Assembly: GCF_000350225.1 (NCBI RefSeq)
Contig: NW_005179253.1
Coordinates: 1 to 64,000, forward strand
Source: Chondrus crispus
Taxonomy: Eukaryota; Rhodophyta; Florideophyceae; Gigartinales; Gigartinaceae
DNA length: 64,000 nucleotides
Reading direction: 5' to 3'
The notes below the pieces were generated by a model. It was not told the DNA's origin, made no database searches, and saw only the letters and a list, made by a program, of their open reading frames with translations. How positions within the stretch are numbered: the first letter of the stretch is position 1; each line of letters starts with the position of its first letter. Below, piece by piece: positions 1-9,366 of this stretch. The translations under genes were made by a program, and so were the position numbers.

Positions 1-9
1 CGATTAGCC

Positions 10-162
10 GCCACAGACGCACGCGGAATCCCGCGCGCGTCACCGCAAGCCCCGCGCCGGAAGACCCGGCGCAGGAGGAGGCGACGTCGCCACAGATGCA
101 CGCGGAACCCCGCGCGCGTCACCGCAAGCCCCGCGCCGGAAGACCCGGCGCAGGAGGAGGCT
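10..162. repeat. Tandem 79-bp repeat, two copies
   Basis: A unit starting GCCACAGA begins at 10 and again at 89, so the period is 79 bases. The two copies differ at only a few positions (for example GACGC versus GATGC early in the unit). The array may continue beyond the left edge of the window. No function is evident. Confidence 0.85.
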
Positions 163-914
163 GACCCGCCGAAAGGACTACCCCACGCGGCGGTGGCCAA
201 ACGGCTTGGCACCCCAGTGCCTACCCGCTGGCGAGGGACGGAACCCAGCGCGTAAATGCCGTTTGGGGACGACCTCACCGGGGCTCCAGGGCACTGTAGG
301 CCACGTGTTGCGCGAGCGGCATACACCGCCCGGCACGTGTGGCCGCTGGCCCATGGAGGCGGTTCAAGACGCCTCCGACCCCGGGGGGTGCCCAATCGGA
401 GCTCGTCAACGCCCTGAAAAGGCCACCCGCCGCGGGGCGGTAAAATCCGGTCAAAATTGCCCACCGGATGGGGGTCCTCCACTGTCGCGGGGGTAACTGG
501 AGGAACCACCCCGCGACCACTTCCGGCACCCACCGCGCGGAGTCTCACCGGCATGAGCCAGAGGGTAACCCGGCCGCCACGAGGACAACCGGCGAACAGG
601 TGTGGGGAAGTGGCGCTGTAGTGGCGTCCGAGCCCTCGCCTACCGAGACGGCGGAGCCACGGCTGGGGGTGCCACGGGCCGGGAGGCGCCGGAGCCCCCG
701 CCGAGCGGCGAGCCCCCGCCGCGGATGCGCGAGTGGTGCTTCACACGACCACGGCCCCGCGCCGGACCCGACCGGCGCGGAAGGGCTACAGTACCGAACG
801 GGAAGGGCAGTGAAGAAGAGAAGGAAGAAGGACAGGAGGCGCGCAATTTACTGGAACGGACGGGACCTGGTCCCCGGAGGCGGTTCGCTACTCTCACCGC
901 CTCCCCCGCTGGCA
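163..914. other. GC-rich downstream flank, no gene recognised
   Basis: This is the 3' side of the minus-strand gene at 915-3248. Open frames exist on both strands, but they overlap one another and are arginine/proline/glycine-rich, as expected from GC-rich noncoding DNA. I see no domain, RNA gene or clear repeat apart from the tandem unit to its left. Confidence 0.5.
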
Positions 915-3248
915 TCACTCGCGACGCTGGCGTTTGGCAGAGGGCTCCGCCCCCCGCGCCGCCGCGCTGGCGGGATCAGTGTCGACGGTACCGTACGGTC
1001 TCTTCGCGGACACTTGCTCGCTCAAGACGGCGAGGTGGTCCTGTGCCGAACGGATCCGCGCCATCGTCTCACTGCGCAGGAGATCCTCGCCAGTGTCGCG
1101 CTGGCGGATGGCGAACTGCAAGCCGGCCACCCGCGCCCTGAGCTGGGTCGCCTCGACTAGCCAGGTGCGCGCAGACTCCAAAGCCGCCGCAAGGGTGGTC
1201 GGTGCAGGGACCCCCGCGTAGCCACACTCCGTCTGCAGAGCGCGCAGGGCGGCCTGCGCGTCCGGAACCAAGACGGGGGCTTCGTCTGCTGGCGCCTCAC
1301 TCGGAGCCCCACCGGCCGCCATCGAGGGGGTCTGTGTCCCCGTCGCGGTCATTTCGCTGACGGGGAAACCGGCAGGGCCCGGCACCGATCCGGTAGCCAC
1401 CGCAGGGAGGTTGCCCCCCGCAGGCTCGACAGAAGGAGCCTTGCGAGCGGCCCCCACCGGGGCGGGGTCCGTTACCGGCACTTCCGTTACCGGCACTTCC
1501 ATGACCGGTGTGTCCGTGGCCGGCGCTGCCGCGATCACAGGCGGAGAACCCGCAGTGATCGCGTCTCCCATCGTGGGAGGCGTCGAGGGACCGACTGGAA
1601 GGCCCTCTCCAAGGGCAGGGTCCCCCCGCATCAGTAGGACCGACTCGGTTGACGCGGGCAGAGACCCGACGGACGGCCCGGCGGGGGTCCCGGCGGAAGC
1701 AACCGCGGCGCCCCACCCGTCACCGGAGGCGATGACCGCCCCGTACGACGGCGACCCGTGGTCGGGCAGGGGGTCGTACCAGTGGTCGGCCTCCGCCGAC
1801 GTGCCATCCCAATGCGGCATCCGCAGGGAACAGCCGCGGGCCCAACTGTACCACACGAAGTCGCGGCGCTCCGGGAGGGACCAGTCCAACCGTTCGGAAA
1901 AATCGAGGATGGCCTCCGCGCCAACCGGGTCGAACGACGTCCCCTCGAGGATGGCGGCCACCCCGACCGATCGGATGAGCTGCAGAAGCCCCGCCGACAA
2001 ACGGAAGAGAGAGCCTCGCTCGCCGGGCTCGTTCCCGGTCCGGCTCGCTAGGCGAGGGTCCGGGCACTTGGTGAAGAACGGGAGGCCGTCCCGTGCGGCG
2101 TGTAGGAAACACAGCAACGCCAGGACGGCCCACTCCGAGAGCAGGATGGCGTCGATCAGTCGACCCATCCCGGGCGTCGCTTCTCGCCCGAAGGAACCGT
2201 CCGGCATCCACCGCGCTGCGGCATAAGCCAGCACGCTGGGCGTGGGTACGCAGAGGTACTGCGGAGCTTCCAGATTGCTCCAACCGCTCGGTAGGGCTGG
2301 GTATAGCTGCCCCCTGGCCCCTGTGGGCACGGCGAAGAATTCCGTCGTATGCCACATGTGGAAGTACGCATCGGCGCGGCGGCACCGCAGCCGGCTCTCC
2401 TTGGCGGAATTCTCGCCCCACCGCACACGGTTAGCCACGCTGTACCACCGGTCGAACGGGCGGGGGAATGCCACCAACTGCACGTGGGGCTTAGGATCCA
2501 CGTCCCCGCCGAACCTCTCGAAGAGGTCGAACAACCGCGAATGGTACCGGTCCTCCCCCGCACAGCGGATGTACAGGAGATCCGAGCGGGAGTCCGCCAT
2601 CACGCGGTGGGGCACGTGGACCCAGCGGGTCCTCCAAGCGGCCGCGCGGTTGTCTTGGCGGATTCGACCGCGAGGGGAGGGCGTACGGATACCCCGTCGC
2701 CTGGGGATGGCCCCAAACCGAGCGGCATCGGGGAAGGCCGTCGCGATGTACGCCTCGGCGGACATCGGCGGCTGCGCCTGTGAGGGGTTGCGACCGCCTC
2801 GGGGAATCCGGTGGTCTAACTCGGCCCCGGGTAGCAAACCCCGCACGGCACGTACACCCGTCCGGAGCCAGCTGGACGGCGGAGCCTCGGTCGCCGGGGG
2901 CGTGGCCGCGTACGGATCCGGCGGTACCGGGTGGTTATCCGCGCCGGCCGTCGCCTGCCCCGCGGCTACAGCCCAGTCGGGGGACCGTCTCAGTACGGTC
3001 GTCTCGCCGACGTGGGGAGCCGGGGCGGAGCGCAGAGGGCGCGGCAGGGGACCTTGGACGGCGGTAGGGCCGCGCGAGGGAAGGACCCCCGCGCCCGAAG
3101 CCCACACCCGCGGAGCCGCGATGCTCGTCGCGTTTCGACCCCCGGGACCCGCCGCCAGCGCCGGGTGAAAGGTCGGTACCGGCGCGGCTGGCGCCGCAGG
3201 GGGCTGAGCCCGAGGGGGGCGACCCCGCTCGGATGATCGGTTATCCAT
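915..3248 (-). CDS. Large protein of an unrecognised family (copy 1)
   Basis: Function unknown. The frame codes for 777 residues from the ATG at 3248; it stays open upstream to 3698, but that part reads like leader sequence. Layout: a Pro/Ala/Arg-rich N-terminus to about residue 210; a globular core at roughly 270-560 rich in Trp, Phe and Tyr; a Pro/Thr/Val-rich stretch with short repeats such as VPVTEVPVTD; a helical, probably coiled-coil segment; and a basic C-terminal end (KRQRRE) that could be a nuclear localisation signal. The core matches the protein at 58370-60223: LPSGWSNLEAPQ against LPSWWGQFEVCQ, LSEWAV against MTEWCV, and ERLDWS against RQIDWD. Upstream motifs are shared too. A retroelement capsid-like protein, a DNA-transposon protein and a host gene family are all possible; I see no catalytic motif. 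Confidence 0.7.
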   Translation of the reverse strand: MDNRSSERGRPPRAQPPAAPAAPVPTFHPALAAGPGGRNATSIAAPRVWASGAGVLPSRGPTAVQGPLPRPLRSAPAPHVGETTVLRRSPDWAVAAGQATAGADNHPVPPDPYAATPPATEAPPSSWLRTGVRAVRGLLPGAELDHRIPRGGRNPSQAQPPMSAEAYIATAFPDAARFGAIPRRRGIRTPSPRGRIRQDNRAAAWRTRWVHVPHRVMADSRSDLLYIRCAGEDRYHSRLFDLFERFGGDVDPKPHVQLVAFPRPFDRWYSVANRVRWGENSAKESRLRCRRADAYFHMWHTTEFFAVPTGARGQLYPALPSGWSNLEAPQYLCVPTPSVLAYAAARWMPDGSFGREATPGMGRLIDAILLSEWAVLALLCFLHAARDGLPFFTKCPDPRLASRTGNEPGERGSLFRLSAGLLQLIRSVGVAAILEGTSFDPVGAEAILDFSERLDWSLPERRDFVWYSWARGCSLRMPHWDGTSAEADHWYDPLPDHGSPSYGAVIASGDGWGAAVASAGTPAGPSVGSLPASTESVLLMRGDPALGEGLPVGPSTPPTMGDAITAGSPPVIAAAPATDTPVMEVPVTEVPVTDPAPVGAARKAPSVEPAGGNLPAVATGSVPGPAGFPVSEMTATGTQTPSMAAGGAPSEAPADEAPVLVPDAQAALRALQTECGYAGVPAPTTLAAALESARTWLVEATQLRARVAGLQFAIRQRDTGEDLLRSETMARIRSAQDHLAVLSEQVSAKRPYGTVDTDPASAAARGAEPSAKRQRRE

Positions 3249-3810
3249 GCGGGGGGAGGACGGTAGGAGGGGGCGAGATTTGGAAGTGGAGGTAATGGGG
3301 TGCGTGGTGTGAAGTGAGGTGGGAGAAAAGGAAAGCGAAAGGGGACCCATTGCCGCGCCAGGGGATCCGACGCGGTTAAATACCAAAAACTCCATGGGCT
3401 CCCCCATGGAGTTGGCCGCAGCCCGCCCGCGCCCCCGTGGTCGGCGCGGACTTCTCCGTACGGATGGGACACCCTGCCAGCCGGTCATGTCAACCCCCGG
3501 CCGCGACGAGGACGTGTCGCGAAGTAAGGAAGGGGGTCTGTGGTACAACTCCACACCGCGACCCCCGGTGGGAGATGAGAACCCCCGAGACGGGCGGTTA
3601 CTACTGTAGTAATCGTGCACGCGCCCGCTGCGAGCACAGTAGTACCTCCACGGCGTACACGTGACACAACCGTTGGCGCCGGCCGTGGCCACGGGCACAC
3701 GTGTGCGACCATCCGGTAAGTAATTAGCAATTAGTGGTTAATGGCACAAATTAGCCAATTTAGTACAGTAGCTGGTATACAGTATGTAACAGCTACTGTA
3801 GCGGGACAGG
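3249..3810 (-). promoter_or_regulatory. Leader and upstream elements of copy 1
   Basis: Read on the minus strand, CTACAGTAGCT (3801-3791) is followed by AT-rich sequence containing TGCCA and CTAATTGCTAA, and then by the palindrome CACACGTGTG (3705-3696). The copy at 58370 has the same elements in the same order with a similar spacing (98 versus 85 bases). A TATTTAA-like stretch lies closer to the ATG. This suggests a conserved promoter or terminal region. The transcription start is not known. Confidence 0.45.
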
Positions 3811-4162
3811 TGTCCTGGCGTCCCACTGAGGGGTTAAGACCAGGGGCACCTGCCCCGTTCCAGTAAACGGGGGCAGACTCGCTTCCCTTCCCTTCACGGC
3901 TTTTTGCTAACTCCGTCCGGTTTTACCTCTAAGTCTCAGGCTTCTAACCCGTGACCGGCCGTCCGGATCTGACACCACCGACCGGCTGCGCGTCACCGGC
4001 CACGTGAGCCTTCCCTCTTTTCGAGTCCTTCCGTACGGTTCGCGCTCGCGTGGGTTACCCAGCGTCGCGCGCTCCCTTACCTCTAACCCCCCTCGTTCCG
4101 AGTGGTCGGGACGAAGGTAGTTATACCACAGGACTCATTTTTTCCAAAACGCAGACCACAAT
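3811..4162. other. Junction between the GC-rich unit and the copia element
   Basis: No gene is seen. Base composition changes near 4115-4145, where the sequence becomes AT-richer just before the gag frame. I found no 5' LTR or tRNA primer-binding site here, so the copia element is either truncated at its 5' end or its LTR is unrecognisable. Confidence 0.4.
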
Positions 4163-4579
4163 ATGAACTATGAAACACTTTGCGAATTGATGAGACAAGA
4201 GTATGACTCGGATGCGCGCCAACTCGATGTGCAGTCTGAATTGGAAAAACTAAGAATCGAGAAGTTCATGTCTGAAAAAGAGATTACAACGACTTCCCAC
4301 GGCCTGACGTCGCTAGTTGATCATATTAACTCCTTGGCCCCGCAATGCCCGAAACAATTTCGACATGATTCTAACAAGACAAGGTTCCTCAGAGCAGCAG
4401 TCGTGGGACACCCTTGGGCATCCCGCGCAATAAGCCAGATCACAACCCTGAAATTTACGTTTCACATCTTTGTCACGGCCTTGCAAGAAGGTATTCAGTT
4501 GCATGAAGAAGAGTCCAAGCATGACAATTCAACTTTGCTACCAACCAATTACCAAAGATATGGACGCGAGCCGCCGTGA
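4163..4579 (+). pseudogene. Ty1/copia gag, N-terminal part
   Basis: The translated sequence (starting MNYETLCELM) has the helical pattern of a copia-type gag. It includes a region resembling the gag core, with leucine-rich spacing before residue 60 and a basic/aromatic end. The frame is open back to a stop at 4118, so the original N-terminus may be upstream and lost. The reading continues in a different frame: the zinc knuckle needed to finish gag lies in frame +3, while this part is in frame +2. That requires a frameshift or a small indel somewhere around 4470-4575. No 5' LTR is visible next to it. Confidence 0.6.
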
Positions 4580-5024
4580 TTTCAACCGTTCCTTTGGAAG
4601 ATCTTTTCATCCCAAGAAAAACCCGATCGGTAGGGACAACAAAATTTTACGCTGCAGTAACTGCGGAGCTGATGATCATCTTCGCCGCAATTGTCGCACT
4701 GGAAATGTGATGTCAAGAATCCAAAGCCGTATTCGCAATGGCGTTCCAGCTGTGCATGTCGTACAAGAAATTGCTGCCGATCTGCAAGAAATTCTGGATT
4801 GGAAAACCACGACCGCTACCGCTGAAGAAACGCATCACTCACGACACACCGCCGACGATGATGCAGATCATTCCGCGCACGTGAGCGAATCTGAAGACGA
4901 GAGTAAAAAGCTCATGCTCAATGAGTCCGACGTGCACCTTCTGCGCGAACTGGAATCCAATCAAGCAGTGAACACGCTCTCCGGAGACCTCCATCAATTC
5001 TCTGAAGAACAGTATTTTCATTGA
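4470..5024 (+). pseudogene. Ty1/copia gag, zinc-knuckle part
   Basis: This frame holds a retroviral-type zinc knuckle, CSNCGADDHLRRNC (spacing C-X2-C-X4-H-X4-C), encoded near 4650-4695. A Lys/Arg-rich stretch (RRDFNRSFGRSF) precedes it and an acidic region follows. In the family the knuckle binds RNA and packages the element transcript. Only the part from about 4540 onward is likely to be true gag sequence. The stop at 5022-5024 overlaps the pol frame, which becomes open at 5006, so pol would need a -1 shift, or the frame was broken by mutation. Confidence 0.7.
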
Positions 5025-8000
5025 GGCGACGAGGACATCCTCCCAGTCATCGTCGCCACAATTCATCTCGCATTGGCCATCGCACAGCCATAAAACGCCG
5101 CAAACCTACAGACACGTACTGCGTTGTCTCTCAGGTCTTCGTATCATCCCTGACATCACCGCAAGTGGAAAACCCAGGTTTTTGCATTGATACGGGTGCA
5201 CCGACCTCTGTCATCGGCCTACCGGAACTGAGGCGTATCTTTGCGAAAAACAAACTGAAGTCCCCGCACCTACGCAAGTCTCCAAAGAAATTTAAATTCG
5301 CCGATGCAGTCTTCCAGTCACTCGGGCTAGTCGATTTACCTCTGGCCACGCCCTCAGGTATACCTCCTATCTACATCTCACTGGATGTTGTGACAGCTGA
5401 CGTTCCCGCACTCATGGGCCTTGACGTCATGGACCAGCAGTCCCTAACGCCGAACACCGTGACTAATGAACTGCACAAGTGCGTTGTTTTGCAATCGCGA
5501 ACACAACACGTATCCGCGCTCACCGACACGCTGTGGAGCGTTCCCCTTCAACGATATGCACAACACATCTACGCCCCAATGTCCCTTGCGACCTCTTGCC
5601 ATTTTTCTCAAACACAACTCCGAAAGTTGCATCAGCAGTTTTGTCACCCATCCGCTGACAAACTCCACAAACTACTGAAGAAGACAAGACCAGAAGACTT
5701 GGACGCCTCCACTTTGGACACTCTCAAAGATCTGACACGCCGTTGCGATCCATGCCAGCGAATACAAGCCGCCCCAACCCGCTTCAAAGTATCGTTCGGT
5801 TCTGAGAACGTAAAATTCAACGACAGACTCATAATCGACATCATGTATCTCAACAACCGACCGGTGCTCCATCTTGTTGACGAAGGAACGCACTTCAGTG
5901 CCGCCAAATTTGTACCGGACGTGTCAACCAAAACACTTTGGGCCACCATCCTTGAGTGCTGGGCGACTGTGTACACCGGCCTACCGCACAAGATTCTAGT
6001 TGATCAGGGATCTGCTTTTGGGGAACTCTTCGCCAGCATCGGAGCGTCGAGCAAGGTCGAAGTTCAGCGCACAGGTATTCGAGCACACTCCAGTCTCGGT
6101 ATTAGAGAGCGGTACCACCAGCCTCTCCGATCTACATTTCGGAAACTAAGAATTGACCACCCGACTATTTCCGCGTCAACGCTCCTCTCAATGGCTGTGA
6201 AAGCAATGAATGACACCCTCGGACCCGAAGGCATCGTCCCATCCGCGCTCGTCTTTGGCGAATATCCATCAACGAAGACTCTGTCAGAAGTGGCAGACCC
6301 ACGCGCATCTCTTGAAAGTCGTGCTAGAGTTGCCACTACTGCACGTAAGCAGATGGAACAAGAAATGGCTAAGCTACGGGTACAACGCGCTCTCCGGCAT
6401 CGAGTTCCAAGAGCTACGAACTACGTTTTCGAAGTTGGACAGCACGTGCTACTATGGCGTGAGAAGTTAGTCGAGAACCGCATTGGAGAGTGGATCGGGC
6501 CGTTTCCAATTTTGGCTCTTGACCGAGAAAAGAAACAAGTCTTCCTCCAAGACAGCAAAATAGGAGCGGCTCGTCCGTTCAGTCAAGGCATGGTGAAACC
6601 TTACCTGAGTCCTGATGACGCATCCCGTGTCCTATTCCAACATCTTGGACACTCTTTGTCTTCTCGATATAGTCACCACACGCTCTTGACAGAAGTCTTG
6701 AAAAGAGGAGACCCACGGTGCCTTAGCCCGCAAATGTCAAATGCGAAGCGCACGGAAATACATCAGCTCATGAGAAGAGGCACATTCAAAGTCATCCTCA
6801 AAGAAGAAATTCCTCCCAATGCCAACGTCCTATCCGCGCGTTTCGTGTTATCAATTAAGTCCACAGTTGATGATAAGGTGAAATGGAAAGCTCGTTACGT
6901 TGCCGGTGGAAACAGGGATAAGCTCAAAAAGCTTCTCGTGCACTCGTCGCAATCTGCACAACCCTCTACCGTACGTCTCGTTATAGCATTGGCCGCGATC
7001 TACGGCTTCAAGGTTTGGTCCTCCGACGTAACACAAGCGTATCTACAATCTTCAAAGCCCCTCGCTCGCAAAATATACATTCGTAATGCCGCCCCTGAAT
7101 TTGAGTTGTCAAACAATGAGGCACTGCTTCTCCTACGAGGCCTGTATGGCCTTGGGGAATCAGGAGACATGTGGCATGACACCCTAGATGCACACCACCG
7201 ACAGGATCTCGGCATGGAGACGCTCCGCACTGACCTCGGATGCTACAGTCGCATTACCCAGGGACATCGTGAAGGACTATCTGCGAACTATGTGGACGAT
7301 ATGCTACGAACTGGAACCCTCGAGTTCCATAAACTCTGCGCCCTCACTGGGAAGCGATTCGAAATGGCCAAGGATCAGAATATACCTTTTCGGTTTACTG
7401 GTTTCCTGATATCGAAAGATCAAGCGAATACATTGCAACTTGACCAAGTAGAATACGCCAGACAGCTTCGACTGCTCCCGGACGACTGTCATTTCTCCGC
7501 ATTTGCGTCTGTTCGAATGAAGCTCATGTGGCTTTCGCATACTCGACCGGATTGCATATTCGAAATATCGCAACTCACGCAGATTACGAGAGAACATTTT
7601 ATGGAAGAACGTCAAACAATTGTCAAGAATACAAACCGGGTAATCAAGTACTCTACAGATCAAACTGTGAGGATCAGGTTCCCAAACTTGCAAAAGAACA
7701 CAATCAAAGTCGTAGGATACTCTGATGCATCTTTTGCCTCTAATCGTGACCACACGTCACAGCTCGGATATATTGTTTTTCTCGCCGATGCGTCCTCGAA
7801 TGTCGTACCAATCATGTACAAGTCCTACAAGGCTAGACGTGTTACAAGATCGGTACTCGCAGCCGAGCTAATTGCATTTAGCGATTTGTTCGATGCATCG
7901 TATACACTGACGAAAGAATTGGAGAAGCTCCTTGGAAGGAAAAAGGTTGCTGTACAGTTGCTCACAGACAGCAAGAGCCTCTTCGACATCATCAGCAAAG

Positions 8001-8263
8001 GAAGCCGCACATCGGAAAAGAGACTAATGCTCGATATTGCTTGCGCGCGCGAAGGATACCGCAAGTTCGAGATTGATGATATTGGCTTTGTGCGGTCTGG
8101 AGATAATATTGCAGATGGTCTCACAAAAAGAATGAAACAAAGCAGTTTATTGAAAGTGCTAACTACATCTACATTAGAGATCAAACCGGAACAATGGATT
8201 GTCAGAGAGACCATCTCAGACACCCCCGCCATTGGAATTTCTCAGATGCCCGACTCTGTGTAA
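5006..8263 (+). pseudogene. Ty1/copia pol polyprotein
   Basis: About 1,080 residues in one uninterrupted frame, in copia order. Protease has the DTGAPTS motif near 5190. The integrase zinc region (H...H, then CDPC near 5740) is followed by a D-D-E core: IIDIMYL, LVDQGSAF, and Glu in the GIRERYHQ segment. Reverse transcriptase carries SSDVTQAYLQ and the catalytic YVDD near 7290. RNase H carries GYSDASFAS, AAELIAFSD and LLTDSKS, and ends with the usual D-GLTK motif. Integrase before reverse transcriptase is the defining Ty1/copia arrangement. No ATG starts the frame; it opens after a stop at 5003-5005 and overlaps gag by 19 bases. The long intact frame suggests a fairly recent insertion despite the gag frame problem. 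Confidence 0.85.
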
Positions 8264-8705
8264 CTTGCATCACGCACTAATGTGCATTGTGAGCTCGGGT
8301 GATCAGCTTTTAATGCCAGAGAGTGCCCCTCCAGGTATAAAACCCTCGTGAACTTATCAGGCGGGACTAGTTAAGGCAAGCTTTCACACCACGTCGACAC
8401 AGAGCCGTCACCCCGAAGGATGATTTAAAAGCTAACTGGAGCTTAAGCATGAGAATCCAAGTTGGGTCATCAGGCTGTCGAATGGAAAGAACAAGGCAGG
8501 TTGATGAGAAAATATTTGCGCATCGAATTCTGGTCTGCATTTATACTGATATTTTAACGACCGTTCAGGTAATTTTTTTCTCATCTGAAATTTGCAGTGC
8601 ACTTGAAACCGGTTCCGTCATTGCAGAAGTGAACATGGGTACTCATCTTGACTCCTTTTGAGACTCAAAGCGCTCAGGAGTCGCATTTATCGGACGAGAT
8701 GCAGC
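8264..8705. other. Region after copia pol
   Basis: No gene is seen. A TATAAAA-like word occurs near 8335, and the sequence directly at the pol stop begins TGTAAC, so a 3' LTR could start at 8261. An alternative LTR start, with a much better polypurine tract, lies at 8718. I cannot decide between them because no second LTR copy is in the window. Confidence 0.35.
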
Positions 8706-8967
8706 GAAAGGGGGGAGTGTCGATGGAGTGGAGCCGGCCACTCTGTACAGCATCTATACAGTACCTGTACAGTACCGGACACCACTCTATTTTCGCCTTT
8801 TGGCTCGTGGCTTTCAGCCACGAGCGCCGCCGTCCGATTATATACCTGCGACTACCACCTCTCTCGATCTAGCGAGGGCAAGAGGGAACTAAGTAAAGAC
8901 TGACCATCGTCACTTTACTTTTACCTGCGCCGAAGCGTAGAGCCTCGATCCCCCACGCGTCTCTACA
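8706..8967 (+). mobile_element. Polypurine tract and probable copia 3' LTR
   Basis: A polypurine tract (GAAAGGGGGGAG, 8706-8717) is followed at once by TGTCGATGG, the classic start of a copia LTR. A TATATA box lies near 8840, and CTCTACA at 8961-8967 would give a TG...CA element of about 250 bases. The end is uncertain. No matching 5' LTR was found upstream of gag. Confidence 0.5.
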
Positions 8968-9162
8968 CTCACCACCGCTTCCGCTACCTGACAACGTCTT
9001 CCCTCGTCTCAGCTTGGACTGAGATCGCGCTGTCAGCCCAGACCCTCGTGTGCAGCGACAAAATACTGTGTAGTACGCTCTTACTGACCCTCGTACTGAC
9101 CCTTGTCTACCGGTTGAGGGGGACATACGCACCGTGACATACGGGACAAACGTAAGGCCCTG

Positions 9163-9296
9163 ATTTGTCTGCACTACCGCGGCGACAATTCGGGCAACAA
9201 GCTTAACAAAATCGAACACAGTAGGGCAAGGCCCTTATTTGTCTGCACTACTGCGCAGACAAATCATTATTTGTCTGCACTACTGTGCAGACAAAT
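9163..9296. repeat. Three lox-like inverted-repeat sites
   Basis: Two clear sites (9237-9264 and 9269-9296) each consist of ATTTGTCTGC, an 8-base spacer, and GCAGACAAAT. The spacers are ACTACTGC and ACTACTGT. A third site (9163-9190) has the same left arm, spacer ACTACCGC and a degenerate right arm (GGCGACAATT, 7 of 10 matching). The word AAGGCCCT precedes the first two left arms. Short inverted arms around a conserved 8-base asymmetric spacer are the layout of tyrosine-recombinase crossover sites, and a recombinase gene ends 70 bases away. The link is an inference. Confidence 0.6.
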
Positions 9297-9366
9297 CAGG
9301 ACGACAAAGTTTGCTCGAGCGTACTATAGAGAACACTACTGACGATGCGACATACCAAAAGTAGTC

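Noticed and set aside
468-1160. Long plus-strand frames over the C-terminal part and flank of the gene at 915-3248
   Set aside because: They are Arg/Pro/Ala-rich, overlap one another in several frames, and the minus-strand gene has a homologue in the window.
9159-9300. Reading the region as a CRISPR-like array
   Set aside because: Only three units exist, they are palindromic with a conserved spacer, and the host is a eukaryote; recombinase sites explain it better.
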